In this document: in pieces, positions 34,773-42,910 of the stretch
Layout of the letters: each line of letters opens with the position of its first letter
Numbering within the stretch: position 1 is the first letter of the stretch
From: Asaia bogorensis
Lineage (GTDB): Bacteria > Pseudomonadota > Alphaproteobacteria > Acetobacterales > Acetobacteraceae
DNA: 53,436 nt
Assembly: GCA_943333505.2 (NCBI GenBank)
Contig: CALQTN020000026.1
Coordinates: 1 to 53,436, forward strand
Direction: 5' to 3'
The notes under the pieces: generated by a model
The model's input: the letters and a program-made list of their open reading frames with translations, nothing else
What the model was told of the DNA's origin: nothing
The model's database searches: none
Made by a program: the position numbers and the translations under genes

Positions 34773-35762
34773 CTAGCCTTTGTCGGGGCGTGGCGCGGCA
34801 AGTGCGTCGGCGAGGCGTTGGAAAATCTGCTCCTGGCGGGTGATTTGTGCTTCCAGGCGCTGAATGCGGCCGAGCAGGCTGGTGCGATCATCGGCGGCGA
34901 GCAGCTTGGTTTCCTCGGTGGTACCCGCATCGGGGGTGGCGAAATCGCCCTCAAGATCGTGCTGCAATTCGTCGGCGGTGCCATCGACCGAGCCGGCCGT
35001 TATCGTGCTGGCTTCCTCGAGTGCGCCGTAGAGCAGCACCCGCGAACATAACCGGTTGATCCGGCGCGGTATGCCGCCGGTCTGGCGATGCACCGCAGTG
35101 AAGGCGGCGTCGGTCCATTGCGGGTTGCCGGTCCAGCCCACCGCGCCGAGCCGATGCTCGATATAGGCACGGGTTTCTGCCGCATCGAGCGGGCCAAGGT
35201 GATAGGATGCCAGCACTCTTTGGCGCAGCTGGTCCAGATCAGGGCTTGCAAGCTTGGCGCGAAACTGCGGCTGGCCGAGCAGAATGGTTTGCAGCGATGC
35301 CCGCCCGCCTTCGGTGATATTAGACAGCATGCGCAGTTCTTCGAGGCCGGCAAGGGTCAGGTTCTGCACTTCATCGACCACCAGAATGCAATGGCGGCCC
35401 TCGATGCGGTGGTCGTTCAGCATTTCCTCGAAGCGCGCCAGCAGGGTCGGTTTGTCCGAGGTTTCGGTCTCGATGCCGAACGCGCTCATGGTCAGGCGGA
35501 ACAGGTCATCGCCGGAAACCTGGGTGGTGTTGATGCGGGCGAGCGTATAGGTGGCGCGGTCGAGTTCGGCCCATAGCCGTTCGACCAGCGTGGTCTTGCC
35601 GGCGCCGACTTCGCCAGTGACAATGATGAAGCCTTCGCCTTGCGACAGGCCGTAGATCAGGTGCGCGATTGCCCGGCTGTGGCCCTTGCTGCTGAAGAAG
35701 AAGCGGCTGTCGGGCGTCAGTTGAAACGGCATGCCGGTCAGGTGGTAGAATTTTTCGTACAT
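34773..35762 (-). CDS. XrtA-associated AAA ATPase (ExeA-like)
   Basis: A 329-residue ATPase beginning MYEKFYHLTGMPFQLTPDSR, the family's constant N-terminus. Walker A GEVGAGKTTL starts at about Gly50, and Walker B is CILVVDEVQNL. The sensor region is RIRQ-like TGGIPRRINRLCSRVL. A coiled-coil-like C-terminus follows from about 280. Such ATPases are standard in exosortase A/exopolysaccharide loci and may energise assembly or export, though no activity has been assigned. It lies nine bases after the outer-membrane protein gene. Confidence 0.9.
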   Translation of the reverse strand: MYEKFYHLTGMPFQLTPDSRFFFSSKGHSRAIAHLIYGLSQGEGFIIVTGEVGAGKTTLVERLWAELDRATYTLARINTTQVSGDDLFRLTMSAFGIETETSDKPTLLARFEEMLNDHRIEGRHCILVVDEVQNLTLAGLEELRMLSNITEGGRASLQTILLGQPQFRAKLASPDLDQLRQRVLASYHLGPLDAAETRAYIEHRLGAVGWTGNPQWTDAAFTAVHRQTGGIPRRINRLCSRVLLYGALEEASTITAGSVDGTADELQHDLEGDFATPDAGTTEETKLLAADDRTSLLGRIQRLEAQITRQEQIFQRLADALAAPRPDKG

Positions 35763-35771
35763 AACGGGGCT

Positions 35772-37406
35772 CTAAAACATCTTGTTCAGGCCAATCACGA
35801 TCATCGTGCTGGTGGGCTTTTGGGTTGGCAGCGGGTTGGTCATTTTTGTGAAGGTGGCCTGCAGATGGGTCGCCAATGTCTGCGAGATGGCATAGGTCAG
35901 GCCGCCGAAGATGCTCATTGTGTTTTGGTTCGTTTTGGTGCCGGCGGCCGATGTCGCCGAACGCTGGCCCATCAAGGTGAAGATATTGCCACGCAGATTC
36001 TCGGAAAATTCGTGCTGCCAGGAAAGAGTGCCGTTGAAGCCGGTCGTGGCATTGGGACCACCGATTACCGCGGCGCTGACCAACTGCGTTTGCAAGCGGT
36101 TGGCGGAGAATGAAACCGTGTCGCGGTCACGTAGCCAGGTCACCGTGGCATTCACAGTCTTGCTATAGGTTATCGCACCTTGGGTGCCGTTGAAATTATC
36201 CGAACTGATGATCGGCGCGCCGGTGGTCCGGTTGATGGAAATACCGCCAGCGCCGACAGTTGAATTGGCCAGCCCCGCCTGGGCGGCCTCAGCGCTGCTG
36301 CTCAGGATCTCAGAGTAACTGCCGCTCATGATAATGCGTGAGGTCAGCGCCGTGCTCGCGTTGAAGAACAATGATGGGCGGCCGGATTTCTGCCCATAGC
36401 TGATCGCGATGCTGCTGGCCGGGTCCGGCGTCACGGTCACCCCGCCGCTCCAGGTCGGGCCATCGATATGGATAGGGCTGAGCCCGGCATAATCGATTTT
36501 CTCGTGTCCAACCGATCCCGTCAGGGTCCATAGCCGGGTCAACATATAGGCACCGCTGGCGGTTTCGGAGCTGCGGCTTGATCCGGCCATCGGCCCTGTG
36601 CCTGCGTTAGTGGTGGCCTGCGCCTGAATACTGCCCTGAAAGCGCCCGAAATCGTCACCGGTCGTGAAACTGAAACGCGGTGTCATCGAGCGGACTGACT
36701 GATCGGATTGCGGGGTGACGAAGGGCGAGGCAATCTGGTTCCGACTGCCGGAAATGATCGTCTGGCCAATGGTGTAGCCCAGCTGAGCGGTGCCGATATT
36801 GTCGAAACGGTGCACAAGATAGCTGTCCACCGACAGCGCGGTGGTCTGGATCTGGTCCTGGCTGGATAGGCTGGTTGTGCCGGTCGGTCCAACGCCACCG
36901 CCGCGGGACTGCAAAGATGTGTTGCCACGCATGTCCACGAACGCCAGATCGGGGATAACGGTTAGATGGCTGGTGCCGTTGAAGCTGTGGGCAATAGTGT
37001 TTTGCGACGGTGACTTTGCGTAAATCCGCGCTTGTGGCGAGTAGAACAAAGCGCCGGTCAACCTTGGCCCCTCGCCTTGAACCGACACGCTGGGGGTAAT
37101 CGATGAATAGAAGTCCGGCTTGGCACGCACGTCGCGTGTGCCGCCTGTATTGGGCGTGGCGCTGTTATAGGTTTCATCGACGGCCAATGACGCGCCCCAG
37201 GTCCACCCGCCGGTAGCGGTTGGCCCCTGGCCCGGAAAAGCGTTCTGAAAGCTATCGCGCAGATTGCCCAGGCGGACATCCGCCCCCGCGACCTGGGCTG
37301 CCACCTGACGCGGTGCAAGGAGCGCGACCGCCCAAAAAAACAGCGTTGCCACCCGGATGCCGAAGGCGACGCGCGGGAACGGCGCTTGGTGGCCGGGATA
37401 TCGCAC
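35772..37406 (-). CDS. XrtA-associated outer-membrane beta-barrel protein (TIGR03016-like)
   Basis: A 544-residue secreted protein. A GTG start at 37406 gives a signal peptide: MRYPGHQAPFPRVAFGIR, then VATLFFWAVALLAP, with cleavage near VAAQ. The remainder is Ser/Thr-rich with alternating hydrophobic residues and ends in Phe (GLNKMF), as expected of an outer-membrane beta-barrel. This matches the PEP-CTERM-system outer-membrane protein by size and position. It may be the export channel or an accessory barrel for the polysaccharide. It starts two bases after the tyrosine-kinase stop. The longer upstream frame overlaps that gene and is not used. Confidence 0.85.
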   Translation of the reverse strand: MRYPGHQAPFPRVAFGIRVATLFFWAVALLAPRQVAAQVAGADVRLGNLRDSFQNAFPGQGPTATGGWTWGASLAVDETYNSATPNTGGTRDVRAKPDFYSSITPSVSVQGEGPRLTGALFYSPQARIYAKSPSQNTIAHSFNGTSHLTVIPDLAFVDMRGNTSLQSRGGGVGPTGTTSLSSQDQIQTTALSVDSYLVHRFDNIGTAQLGYTIGQTIISGSRNQIASPFVTPQSDQSVRSMTPRFSFTTGDDFGRFQGSIQAQATTNAGTGPMAGSSRSSETASGAYMLTRLWTLTGSVGHEKIDYAGLSPIHIDGPTWSGGVTVTPDPASSIAISYGQKSGRPSLFFNASTALTSRIIMSGSYSEILSSSAEAAQAGLANSTVGAGGISINRTTGAPIISSDNFNGTQGAITYSKTVNATVTWLRDRDTVSFSANRLQTQLVSAAVIGGPNATTGFNGTLSWQHEFSENLRGNIFTLMGQRSATSAAGTKTNQNTMSIFGGLTYAISQTLATHLQATFTKMTNPLPTQKPTSTMIVIGLNKMF

Positions 37407-37408
37407 GG

Positions 37409-38569
37409 CTACGGATAAGTGCCGGAATAGTTGTAAGCGCCATAGTGATAGGCCCCGAAGGTGTAGCTCGTGGTCACCTTGATCTTGTTCAGCAGCAGAA
37501 TGATCTGCGGACACGCTTTCAGAAGATCGAGAGAGGCCATGACTTCGGCGCGCTGGGTGCGCTCGGCTTCCACAACCATCACAATTTGCCCGACATGCGG
37601 GGCCAAGGTGCTGGGGTCACTGGTGGACAGGCAGGGCGGCGCATCGAGGATGATCAGATGATTGGGGAAGCGCCGTCCGAGCCGCTCGATCAGGCTGGTC
37701 ACCGGGCGCGGCACACTATCGGCGGCCAGGTCACCGCCATCCTCGCGCCTGACACCCACGGGCAGGAACGACAGATTTGAAATCGCTGTCCGGATGATGG
37801 TGTCTTCCACCCGCAAACTGGCATTGGCAGCCAGATCAATGAGCCCGGGCAGATCGCCAATCCCGATCAGATCGGTCAGCGAATGCTGCTTGGCATCAAC
37901 GTCTACCAGCAACACCTCGCGCTGGGTATGCTGGGCGATGCTGCCGGCGAGGTTCAGGGAGGTAAAGCTTTTGCCTTCGCCAGGACGAGAACTCGTCACC
38001 ATCAACAAATTGCCGGCTCCGCGCCCTGGCGTGTAGCTGCCTTTGAGGGAGCGCAGGATCGCACCAACGGTAATGCGGAATTCTTCGGATATCCGGGTGC
38101 GCAGCTTGCGGCCAACCACCATGCCGGCTTTTTCCAGCATCGAGTGATCGATGAAGTTCGGGACCGCAGTCTCGCCTGGCGCACGCAGATCGGTGCCTGT
38201 CCGGGCGCCGTTGCCAGCAAGCTCAGCCGCCGCCCTCGCCAAGCCGGGCGGGGCATCGGCAACGACGCGGGCAAGCATTGCCTCGACATTAGGTCTGACC
38301 GGGGCGTCGCCGATCGGTGGGTCGACAACGGTGATATCGTCCTCAACCTCGGCGGTACCCGGCGTCCCGGCGTCGTGATCGGCGGGAAGCTCGATCTCCG
38401 TTTCCGCTGCGGCAGGGCTCTGGTCTGGCGGAGCCGGAACCGCTTCTGGGAGCTTTGGCGCGGACAACCCACCGATGCCACGCAAGCGCTGCGCCATGCG
38501 TTCAACGAGATGCCGCGATGGCGGTTTCGCGGGCGGCGGATCAACGGGGGCGATGTCGTCAGCCATCAT
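37409..38569 (-). CDS. XrtA-associated bacterial tyrosine autokinase
   Basis: A 386-residue BY-kinase cytoplasmic domain (Wzc C-terminal type). A Pro/Ala-rich N-terminal extension of about 130 residues is followed by a region with EEFRITVGAILRSLKGSY. Walker A is SSRPGEGKSFTSLNLAG, Walker A' LLVDVDAK, and Walker B LIILDAPP. The last ~20 residues carry six tyrosines (YTFGAYHYGAYNYSGTY), the autophosphorylation cluster. It should work with the separate chain-length membrane protein encoded just upstream, whose stop overlaps this start by one base. Confidence 0.92.
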   Translation of the reverse strand: MMADDIAPVDPPPAKPPSRHLVERMAQRLRGIGGLSAPKLPEAVPAPPDQSPAAAETEIELPADHDAGTPGTAEVEDDITVVDPPIGDAPVRPNVEAMLARVVADAPPGLARAAAELAGNGARTGTDLRAPGETAVPNFIDHSMLEKAGMVVGRKLRTRISEEFRITVGAILRSLKGSYTPGRGAGNLLMVTSSRPGEGKSFTSLNLAGSIAQHTQREVLLVDVDAKQHSLTDLIGIGDLPGLIDLAANASLRVEDTIIRTAISNLSFLPVGVRREDGGDLAADSVPRPVTSLIERLGRRFPNHLIILDAPPCLSTSDPSTLAPHVGQIVMVVEAERTQRAEVMASLDLLKACPQIILLLNKIKVTTSYTFGAYHYGAYNYSGTYP

Positions 38570-40176
38570 CAGCCCCCGGACGCTTTGGTAAGGCGCACGA
38601 CTAACCCTATATAGACGCTTCCTAACATCATGAGCGCGACAGAAAAGCTTAGGGCTGCGATCAACTGGCTGCGACGCGATGAAACAACGATCAGCGAGAT
38701 GCTGCCGGCCACCGGCAGTCCAAGATCACGCAGTTCATCGACCGTGTGAAATGATTGATCGAACTGGGCGAGCAGGATGGCCAAACCAAGTCCGATCGCC
38801 AAGCCTGCGCCGAGAATGCCCGTCACAATCAACAGCCGTTTCGGGGCCGCCGGATTTTGCGGAACCTGCGGTGGATCGACGATCTGGATTTTGATCTTGT
38901 CGGCGTCAGCCTCGGCGGCCGAGGCGATGCGCAGCGATTCGCGCCGGGACAGCATTTCTTCGAAACTGCGACGCAAAACGTCGTAGTCGCGGTTTAAGTT
39001 GGTGAATTCGGCCTGCAGTCCTGGGGCACCGCGGGCGATTTCCAGCAGTCGGTCACGTTCCTTAATGGTGTCCGACAACTGTCGTTGCAGCGACGTCGCA
39101 CGCGATTCTGACTCGACCAGACTGACTTTGATTTTCTCATAGACCGGGTTTGGCTGGGATCGGCTGCGGGTGCCGAACTGGGTTGGCGTGGCAATGTCGC
39201 CGGGCTCGGCCGGCACTGCTGGCACGATGCCGGCCTCGGCGATGGCGAGGTCACGGCGCAGCAGGTCGATCCGCTTGCGCAGCGCAATCACGTCAGGGTG
39301 ATTGTCGGTATATTGCAGCTTGATTATGTCAAGTTGGCCAAGGGCTTCCTGAAGCTTTGCCCGCTCGGGTGAATTGCGCATCGGCGCCCCCAGCGCGCTC
39401 GGATTGGCCGCGTTGGGCCCTTGCTGGGGATCGGTTTCGGTTACCAGCAATGGCGGAATTGCAGCAAGTTCGCCTTTCAGTTGCTCGCGGCGACTCAGCT
39501 CATCCGTGAGAGCCCCTTGCAGATTGCGCACCTGGGCTTGTGTGGTGTCGAGCGAACTGGCGCCGCTGCCTTCACCGGGCAACAGATCGAGGTATTTGGT
39601 CCTGAACTCCGCCCGGCGCTTTTCTGCATCGCGCAACTGGCGTTCGTACTGGACGATTTGCTGGTCGATGAATAACATCGAGTTCTGCATTTCGGACCGG
39701 TTATTGCCGGTTTTACTTTCAATGAAGGTCGTGAGGATGGTTTGCACGACATCGAAAGATAATTTTGGGCTGGGGTTTCGATAAGAAATTGTGAACAGGT
39801 TCTTAGTCTGCGGAATGATCCTGATTTGACTGCCCAGCGCAAGCACCAGGGATTCGAGGTCGGACGGGCTGGCGATCAAAAGGTCGAGATCAGTATTGGA
39901 GACCAGCTTTTCCAGATTCGGACGGCTCAGCAAGGTTCGCTGTAATACGTCGAGTTGCGATGTAACCTGACTATCAACCGCCAAGCCCCTGAGCAGCGGC
40001 GTCAGCACCGTATCGGCGTCAACATAGAGCCGCGCGCTCGCTTCATATTGGTTTGGAATGAAGGTCGACCCCACCCAGCCAATGCCGCAAACCGCCCAGG
40101 CGCAAGCGACCGTTGCCCAGCGATAGCGCCAGGCGGCGGCCAGATAGCGGCGGAGCAGAACGCGTAATTGGTCCAT
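38569..40176 (-). CDS. XrtA system polysaccharide chain-length determinant protein
   Basis: A 535-residue Wzz/GumC-type inner-membrane copolymerase. A first membrane segment (WATVACAWAVCGIGWVGSTF) lies at about 18-40, then a long periplasmic coiled-coil domain, and the C-terminal LIVTGILGAGLAIGLGLAI segment. A third hydrophobic stretch ends the protein, which is unusual for a plain Wzz. It sets exopolysaccharide chain length with the separate tyrosine kinase. It overlaps the kinase gene by one base and follows the export lipoprotein by 15. Confidence 0.9.
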   Translation of the reverse strand: MDQLRVLLRRYLAAAWRYRWATVACAWAVCGIGWVGSTFIPNQYEASARLYVDADTVLTPLLRGLAVDSQVTSQLDVLQRTLLSRPNLEKLVSNTDLDLLIASPSDLESLVLALGSQIRIIPQTKNLFTISYRNPSPKLSFDVVQTILTTFIESKTGNNRSEMQNSMLFIDQQIVQYERQLRDAEKRRAEFRTKYLDLLPGEGSGASSLDTTQAQVRNLQGALTDELSRREQLKGELAAIPPLLVTETDPQQGPNAANPSALGAPMRNSPERAKLQEALGQLDIIKLQYTDNHPDVIALRKRIDLLRRDLAIAEAGIVPAVPAEPGDIATPTQFGTRSRSQPNPVYEKIKVSLVESESRATSLQRQLSDTIKERDRLLEIARGAPGLQAEFTNLNRDYDVLRRSFEEMLSRRESLRIASAAEADADKIKIQIVDPPQVPQNPAAPKRLLIVTGILGAGLAIGLGLAILLAQFDQSFHTVDELRDLGLPVAGSISLIVVSSRRSQLIAALSFSVALMMLGSVYIGLVVRLTKASGG

Positions 40177-40191
40177 GGCGCGGTCTTCCTG

Positions 40192-40935
40192 TCAGAACCA
40201 GCTTTGCGGAATGATGATCGTATCCCCCGCCCGCATCTCGACGTTCTGACAGATGTCACCATCCTTGATCAGATCGGACAGACGCAGCTTGATCGTCACC
40301 TGCTTGTTGCCTTCACGGCGCACAATCACGGCGTTGTTGCCAGATGCAAATTTGGTCAGCCCCTTGGTCGCGATCATCACATCCAGCACGGTCATGCCAT
40401 CGCGGTACGGGATCGCCGATGGCTCGGTTGCCTCACCGATCACTTTAACCTGACGGTCAAAGGGGCCGATGAACCCGGTCACCATCACTGTTACAATAGG
40501 ATCCTGAACATATTCTTTCAGTCGTTCTTCAAGCTCCTTACCGAGTTGGCTTGGTGTTTTGCCGGCGGCAACGATGTCCGGGATCAGCGGCATCGAAATG
40601 CGTCCGTCGGGACGCACCGGGATACCAGGCACACTCAGTTCCGGCGCCCGGTAGACTGAAATGCTCAGATTGTCGCCCGCGCCGATCACATACGATGCAG
40701 TCACCCGCGGTGCGAGCGAGGGGGCGGCGGCGCCGTCGGCGGCATTGGGGTCGGGCGTGGCAACGGCAGTGCTGCCGGCAGGCGGTTCGCCCTGGCAGGC
40801 TGGGCCGGCGCCTGCCTGGTCCCGCATCAGGCCGCCGCCGCAGGATGTCAGCACGAGCATTGCGCCTAGCATCAGCATAGCTCGGGTTCCGCGCGACATA
40901 CGTGCGGTTCTTGTTGGAATCGGGGTTTGCAGCAT
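40192..40935 (-). CDS. XrtA/PEP-CTERM system exopolysaccharide export protein (Wza-like lipoprotein)
   Basis: A 247-residue lipoprotein. Signal segment and lipobox AMLVLTSCGG put the lipidated Cys at 32 (or 20 if Met13 is the start). The mature protein has the polysaccharide export domain ASYVIGAGDNLSISVYRAPE and the following soluble-ligand-binding fold KVIGEATEPSAIPYRDGMTV. The first gene of the ten-gene minus-strand operon. It would form the periplasm-to-outer-membrane export pore for exopolysaccharide. Upstream lies a tRNA gene on the same strand, ending 58 bases before the start codon. The ATG at 40935 is kept because no ribosome-binding site is visible before 40899. Confidence 0.9.
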   Translation of the reverse strand: MLQTPIPTRTARMSRGTRAMLMLGAMLVLTSCGGGLMRDQAGAGPACQGEPPAGSTAVATPDPNAADGAAAPSLAPRVTASYVIGAGDNLSISVYRAPELSVPGIPVRPDGRISMPLIPDIVAAGKTPSQLGKELEERLKEYVQDPIVTVMVTGFIGPFDRQVKVIGEATEPSAIPYRDGMTVLDVMIATKGLTKFASGNNAVIVRREGNKQVTIKLRLSDLIKDGDICQNVEMRAGDTIIIPQSWF

Positions 40936-40993
40936 CAGGTCACCACATCAAAAAAACCATAACGTCTAAAAAAGACAACAATAAGTGGGAAAT

Positions 40994-41064
40994 TAGGCGC
41001 GGAAGGAATTGAACCCCCATCTCTGCCATGTGATAGCAGCGCTCTACCATTGAGCCACACGCCT
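40994..41064 (-). tRNA. tRNA-Val(CAC)-like gene
   Basis: Reverse-strand reading folds into a complete cloverleaf. The seven-pair acceptor stem is AGGCGTG/CGCGCCT, with one G-U pair. The D arm is GCTC-AATGGTA-GAGC, the anticodon arm CTGCT-ATCACAT-GGCAG, and the T arm GGGGG-TTCAATT-CCTTC. The loop puts CAC at 34-36, which reads GUG (Val). It is 71 bases long with a four-base variable loop and no encoded CCA. The A1-U72 pair and the G-U pairs in the T stem are uncommon for Val tRNA. It is on the same strand as, and 58 bases before, the exopolysaccharide operon. Confidence 0.65.
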
Positions 41065-41256
41065 GTCTCGGTCGTCGATGCCTCGGCCTCCGTTGGCATG
41101 CAATAAAGTCCTGGGCTTATCCCACATGTGTCGAGCATAGCTAAGGTTAAAGCCATCATGCAAACTCTTGGTTCGTAGATGCCCGGCATCGGGCAACCTT
41201 GCCACCTTACGCTGTCGGCCCGCTTTCGGATACGAGAACGAGATCGGACAAACACC

Positions 41257-41292
41257 TTGACTTGAATTTGTCGTATCCACTAAAAGTATACG
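41257..41292 (+). promoter_or_regulatory. Candidate sigma-70-type promoter before the glycosyltransferase arm
   Basis: TTGACT at 41257-41262 is followed after 18 bases by TAAAAG (41281-41286), and TATACG lies at 41287-41292. This would give a leader of roughly 190 bases before ATG 41484. It is the best -35-like hexamer in the 419-base gap 41065-41483, which otherwise holds only a small hairpin (41180-41195) and no gene I can identify. Not a strong match; no -24/-12 sigma-54 site was seen. Confidence 0.25.
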
Positions 41293-41483
41293 TATTGATG
41301 AGATAAAACCGCAGGTTGCAGGTAAGCGCATACATTTGTGTGGGCGGTTCACAATTTGTGACGTCGATCCGCACCCGTCATTTTTGGGGATGTGCGAGCT
41401 TAGGAATGAGACGCGATTGTAGGATTGCGACGCTTTTAATGTCGGTGCCCTGGCCAGCGGGCAAGCCATTGTATGGGGTTAAT

Positions 41484-42851
41484 ATGACACGCGTGATTGG
41501 GAACCATATATCGCTCGAAATGTTCCTTCTCTGGGTGCTGGAGTTCGCGCTCGCATTTCTGGTTTTCTATGTGCTGCTTTTGCCGGGTGCCAATCCGACG
41601 CCCGGAGCAGGCTTTGCCGGGCTTGACCTCGCGACCATGGATCGGGCGGCGGTTCTCGGTGTTACTGTTGGTCTGACCTCGGTGGCTATCGGACTGTACC
41701 GTCCCGAAATCTGCCTGGAGACCCGCCGCTTGCTGGTGAACAGCGTGGCCGCCGGCGCAATCGGGTTCCCGGCGATCCTGATGGTCAGCCTGGTATCTGA
41801 CATCGATCCGAGTTTTCTGCTCGGTCACGACGCGCTTTGGCCGATGAAAATGCTCCTGTCATGGGTGCTGCTGCTGTTCGGAACGCGTTTGGTCATGCGG
41901 GTTGCAGTGCATTTCGGCTTGCTCACCCGCAAGGTGGTGATTGTTGGCAGCGGCGAGCGGGCGGCAGTAACCGCTGCGGCCATTGGTGCGATGCGTCGCC
42001 GCCTGTTTGCTGTGACCGAGATCATGTCCCCGAACGAATTTGCCGCAATGACTGCCGACCAGCTTCGGGCGGGCAAGACATGGGGCGTGATCTTCGCTCA
42101 TGGAGACCGTCCCGAGGGTTCGCCCGAAGGCTCGTCTGCGTTGATGTCCGGCGGTGTGCAGGTCTTCGGCGATGTTGAATTTTGCGAACAGCAGCTCCGC
42201 CGGATGGACATCGACGCGCTGCGGGAGAATTGGTTGCCGTCTTCCCGACGTGTGGAGAGCGGACTTGCCACGCGTGCGGTGCGTCGTGCTGCCGAGATCA
42301 CTCTCAGCCTGACCGGGCTGCTGCTGACTTTGCCATTGCTCGTGTTCGCGGCCATCGCCATTAAGATCGATAGCCCGGGCCCGGTGCTCTACCGCCAGGT
42401 CCGCGTCGGACTGCATGGCCGGCCATTCACGGTCTTGAAGCTGCGCAGCATGCGTACTGATGCCGAAGCTGCCGGCCCCAAATGGGCAACTCTGCACGAC
42501 AGCCGGGTAACCCGGGTCGGTGCGTTCCTGAGGGTGACCCGGATTGATGAACTGCCGCAGCTGATCAATGTTTTGCGCGGTGAGATGGGGATCGTCGGCC
42601 CTCGGCCAGAGCGTCCGCATTTCGTCGTCCAGTTGACGGCGGAAATCCCGTTCTACAGCGATCGTCACCTGGTCAAGCCTGGGCTGACGGGATGGGCGCA
42701 AGTCAGTTTCCGCTATGGCGCTTCAGTCGATGACAGCCGGGAGAAACTTGCCTATGACCTGTATTATGTGAAGTATCGGAACCTGTTTCTCGATGTGCTG
42801 ATCCTGATCGCGACAGTGCGCGTGATCCTGAGCCAGGAAGGCGCACGCTGA
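41484..42851 (+). CDS. XrtA/PEP-CTERM system polyprenyl-phosphate sugar-1-phosphate transferase
   Basis: A 455-residue initiating glycosyltransferase (TIGR03013-like). The N-terminal part carries several membrane segments and a Rossmann-like region RKVVIVGSGERAAV. The C-terminal third is the sugar transferase domain: LLTLPLLVFAAIAIKIDSPG, GRPFTVLKLRSMR, then RIDELPQLINVLRGEMGIVG and PRPERPHFV. It attaches the first sugar-1-phosphate to undecaprenyl phosphate at the inner membrane. ATG 41484 is chosen; the frame upstream is rich in rare residues and has no ribosome-binding site. Divergent from the export operon. Confidence 0.92.
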   Translation: MTRVIGNHISLEMFLLWVLEFALAFLVFYVLLLPGANPTPGAGFAGLDLATMDRAAVLGVTVGLTSVAIGLYRPEICLETRRLLVNSVAAGAIGFPAILMVSLVSDIDPSFLLGHDALWPMKMLLSWVLLLFGTRLVMRVAVHFGLLTRKVVIVGSGERAAVTAAAIGAMRRRLFAVTEIMSPNEFAAMTADQLRAGKTWGVIFAHGDRPEGSPEGSSALMSGGVQVFGDVEFCEQQLRRMDIDALRENWLPSSRRVESGLATRAVRRAAEITLSLTGLLLTLPLLVFAAIAIKIDSPGPVLYRQVRVGLHGRPFTVLKLRSMRTDAEAAGPKWATLHDSRVTRVGAFLRVTRIDELPQLINVLRGEMGIVGPRPERPHFVVQLTAEIPFYSDRHLVKPGLTGWAQVSFRYGASVDDSREKLAYDLYYVKYRNLFLDVLILIATVRVILSQEGAR

Positions 42852-42910
42852 GCCCAATGCGCCGCCCGGCTGCGCGCCGCTAAGTCCTATTGCAAGGGTC
42901 TGTATCGGCG

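Noticed and set aside
41065-41483. Sigma-54 (-24/-12) promoter before the initiating glycosyltransferase
   Set aside because: GG and GC doublets at the right distance were looked for but none fits the consensus; only a weak sigma-70-type pair was kept.
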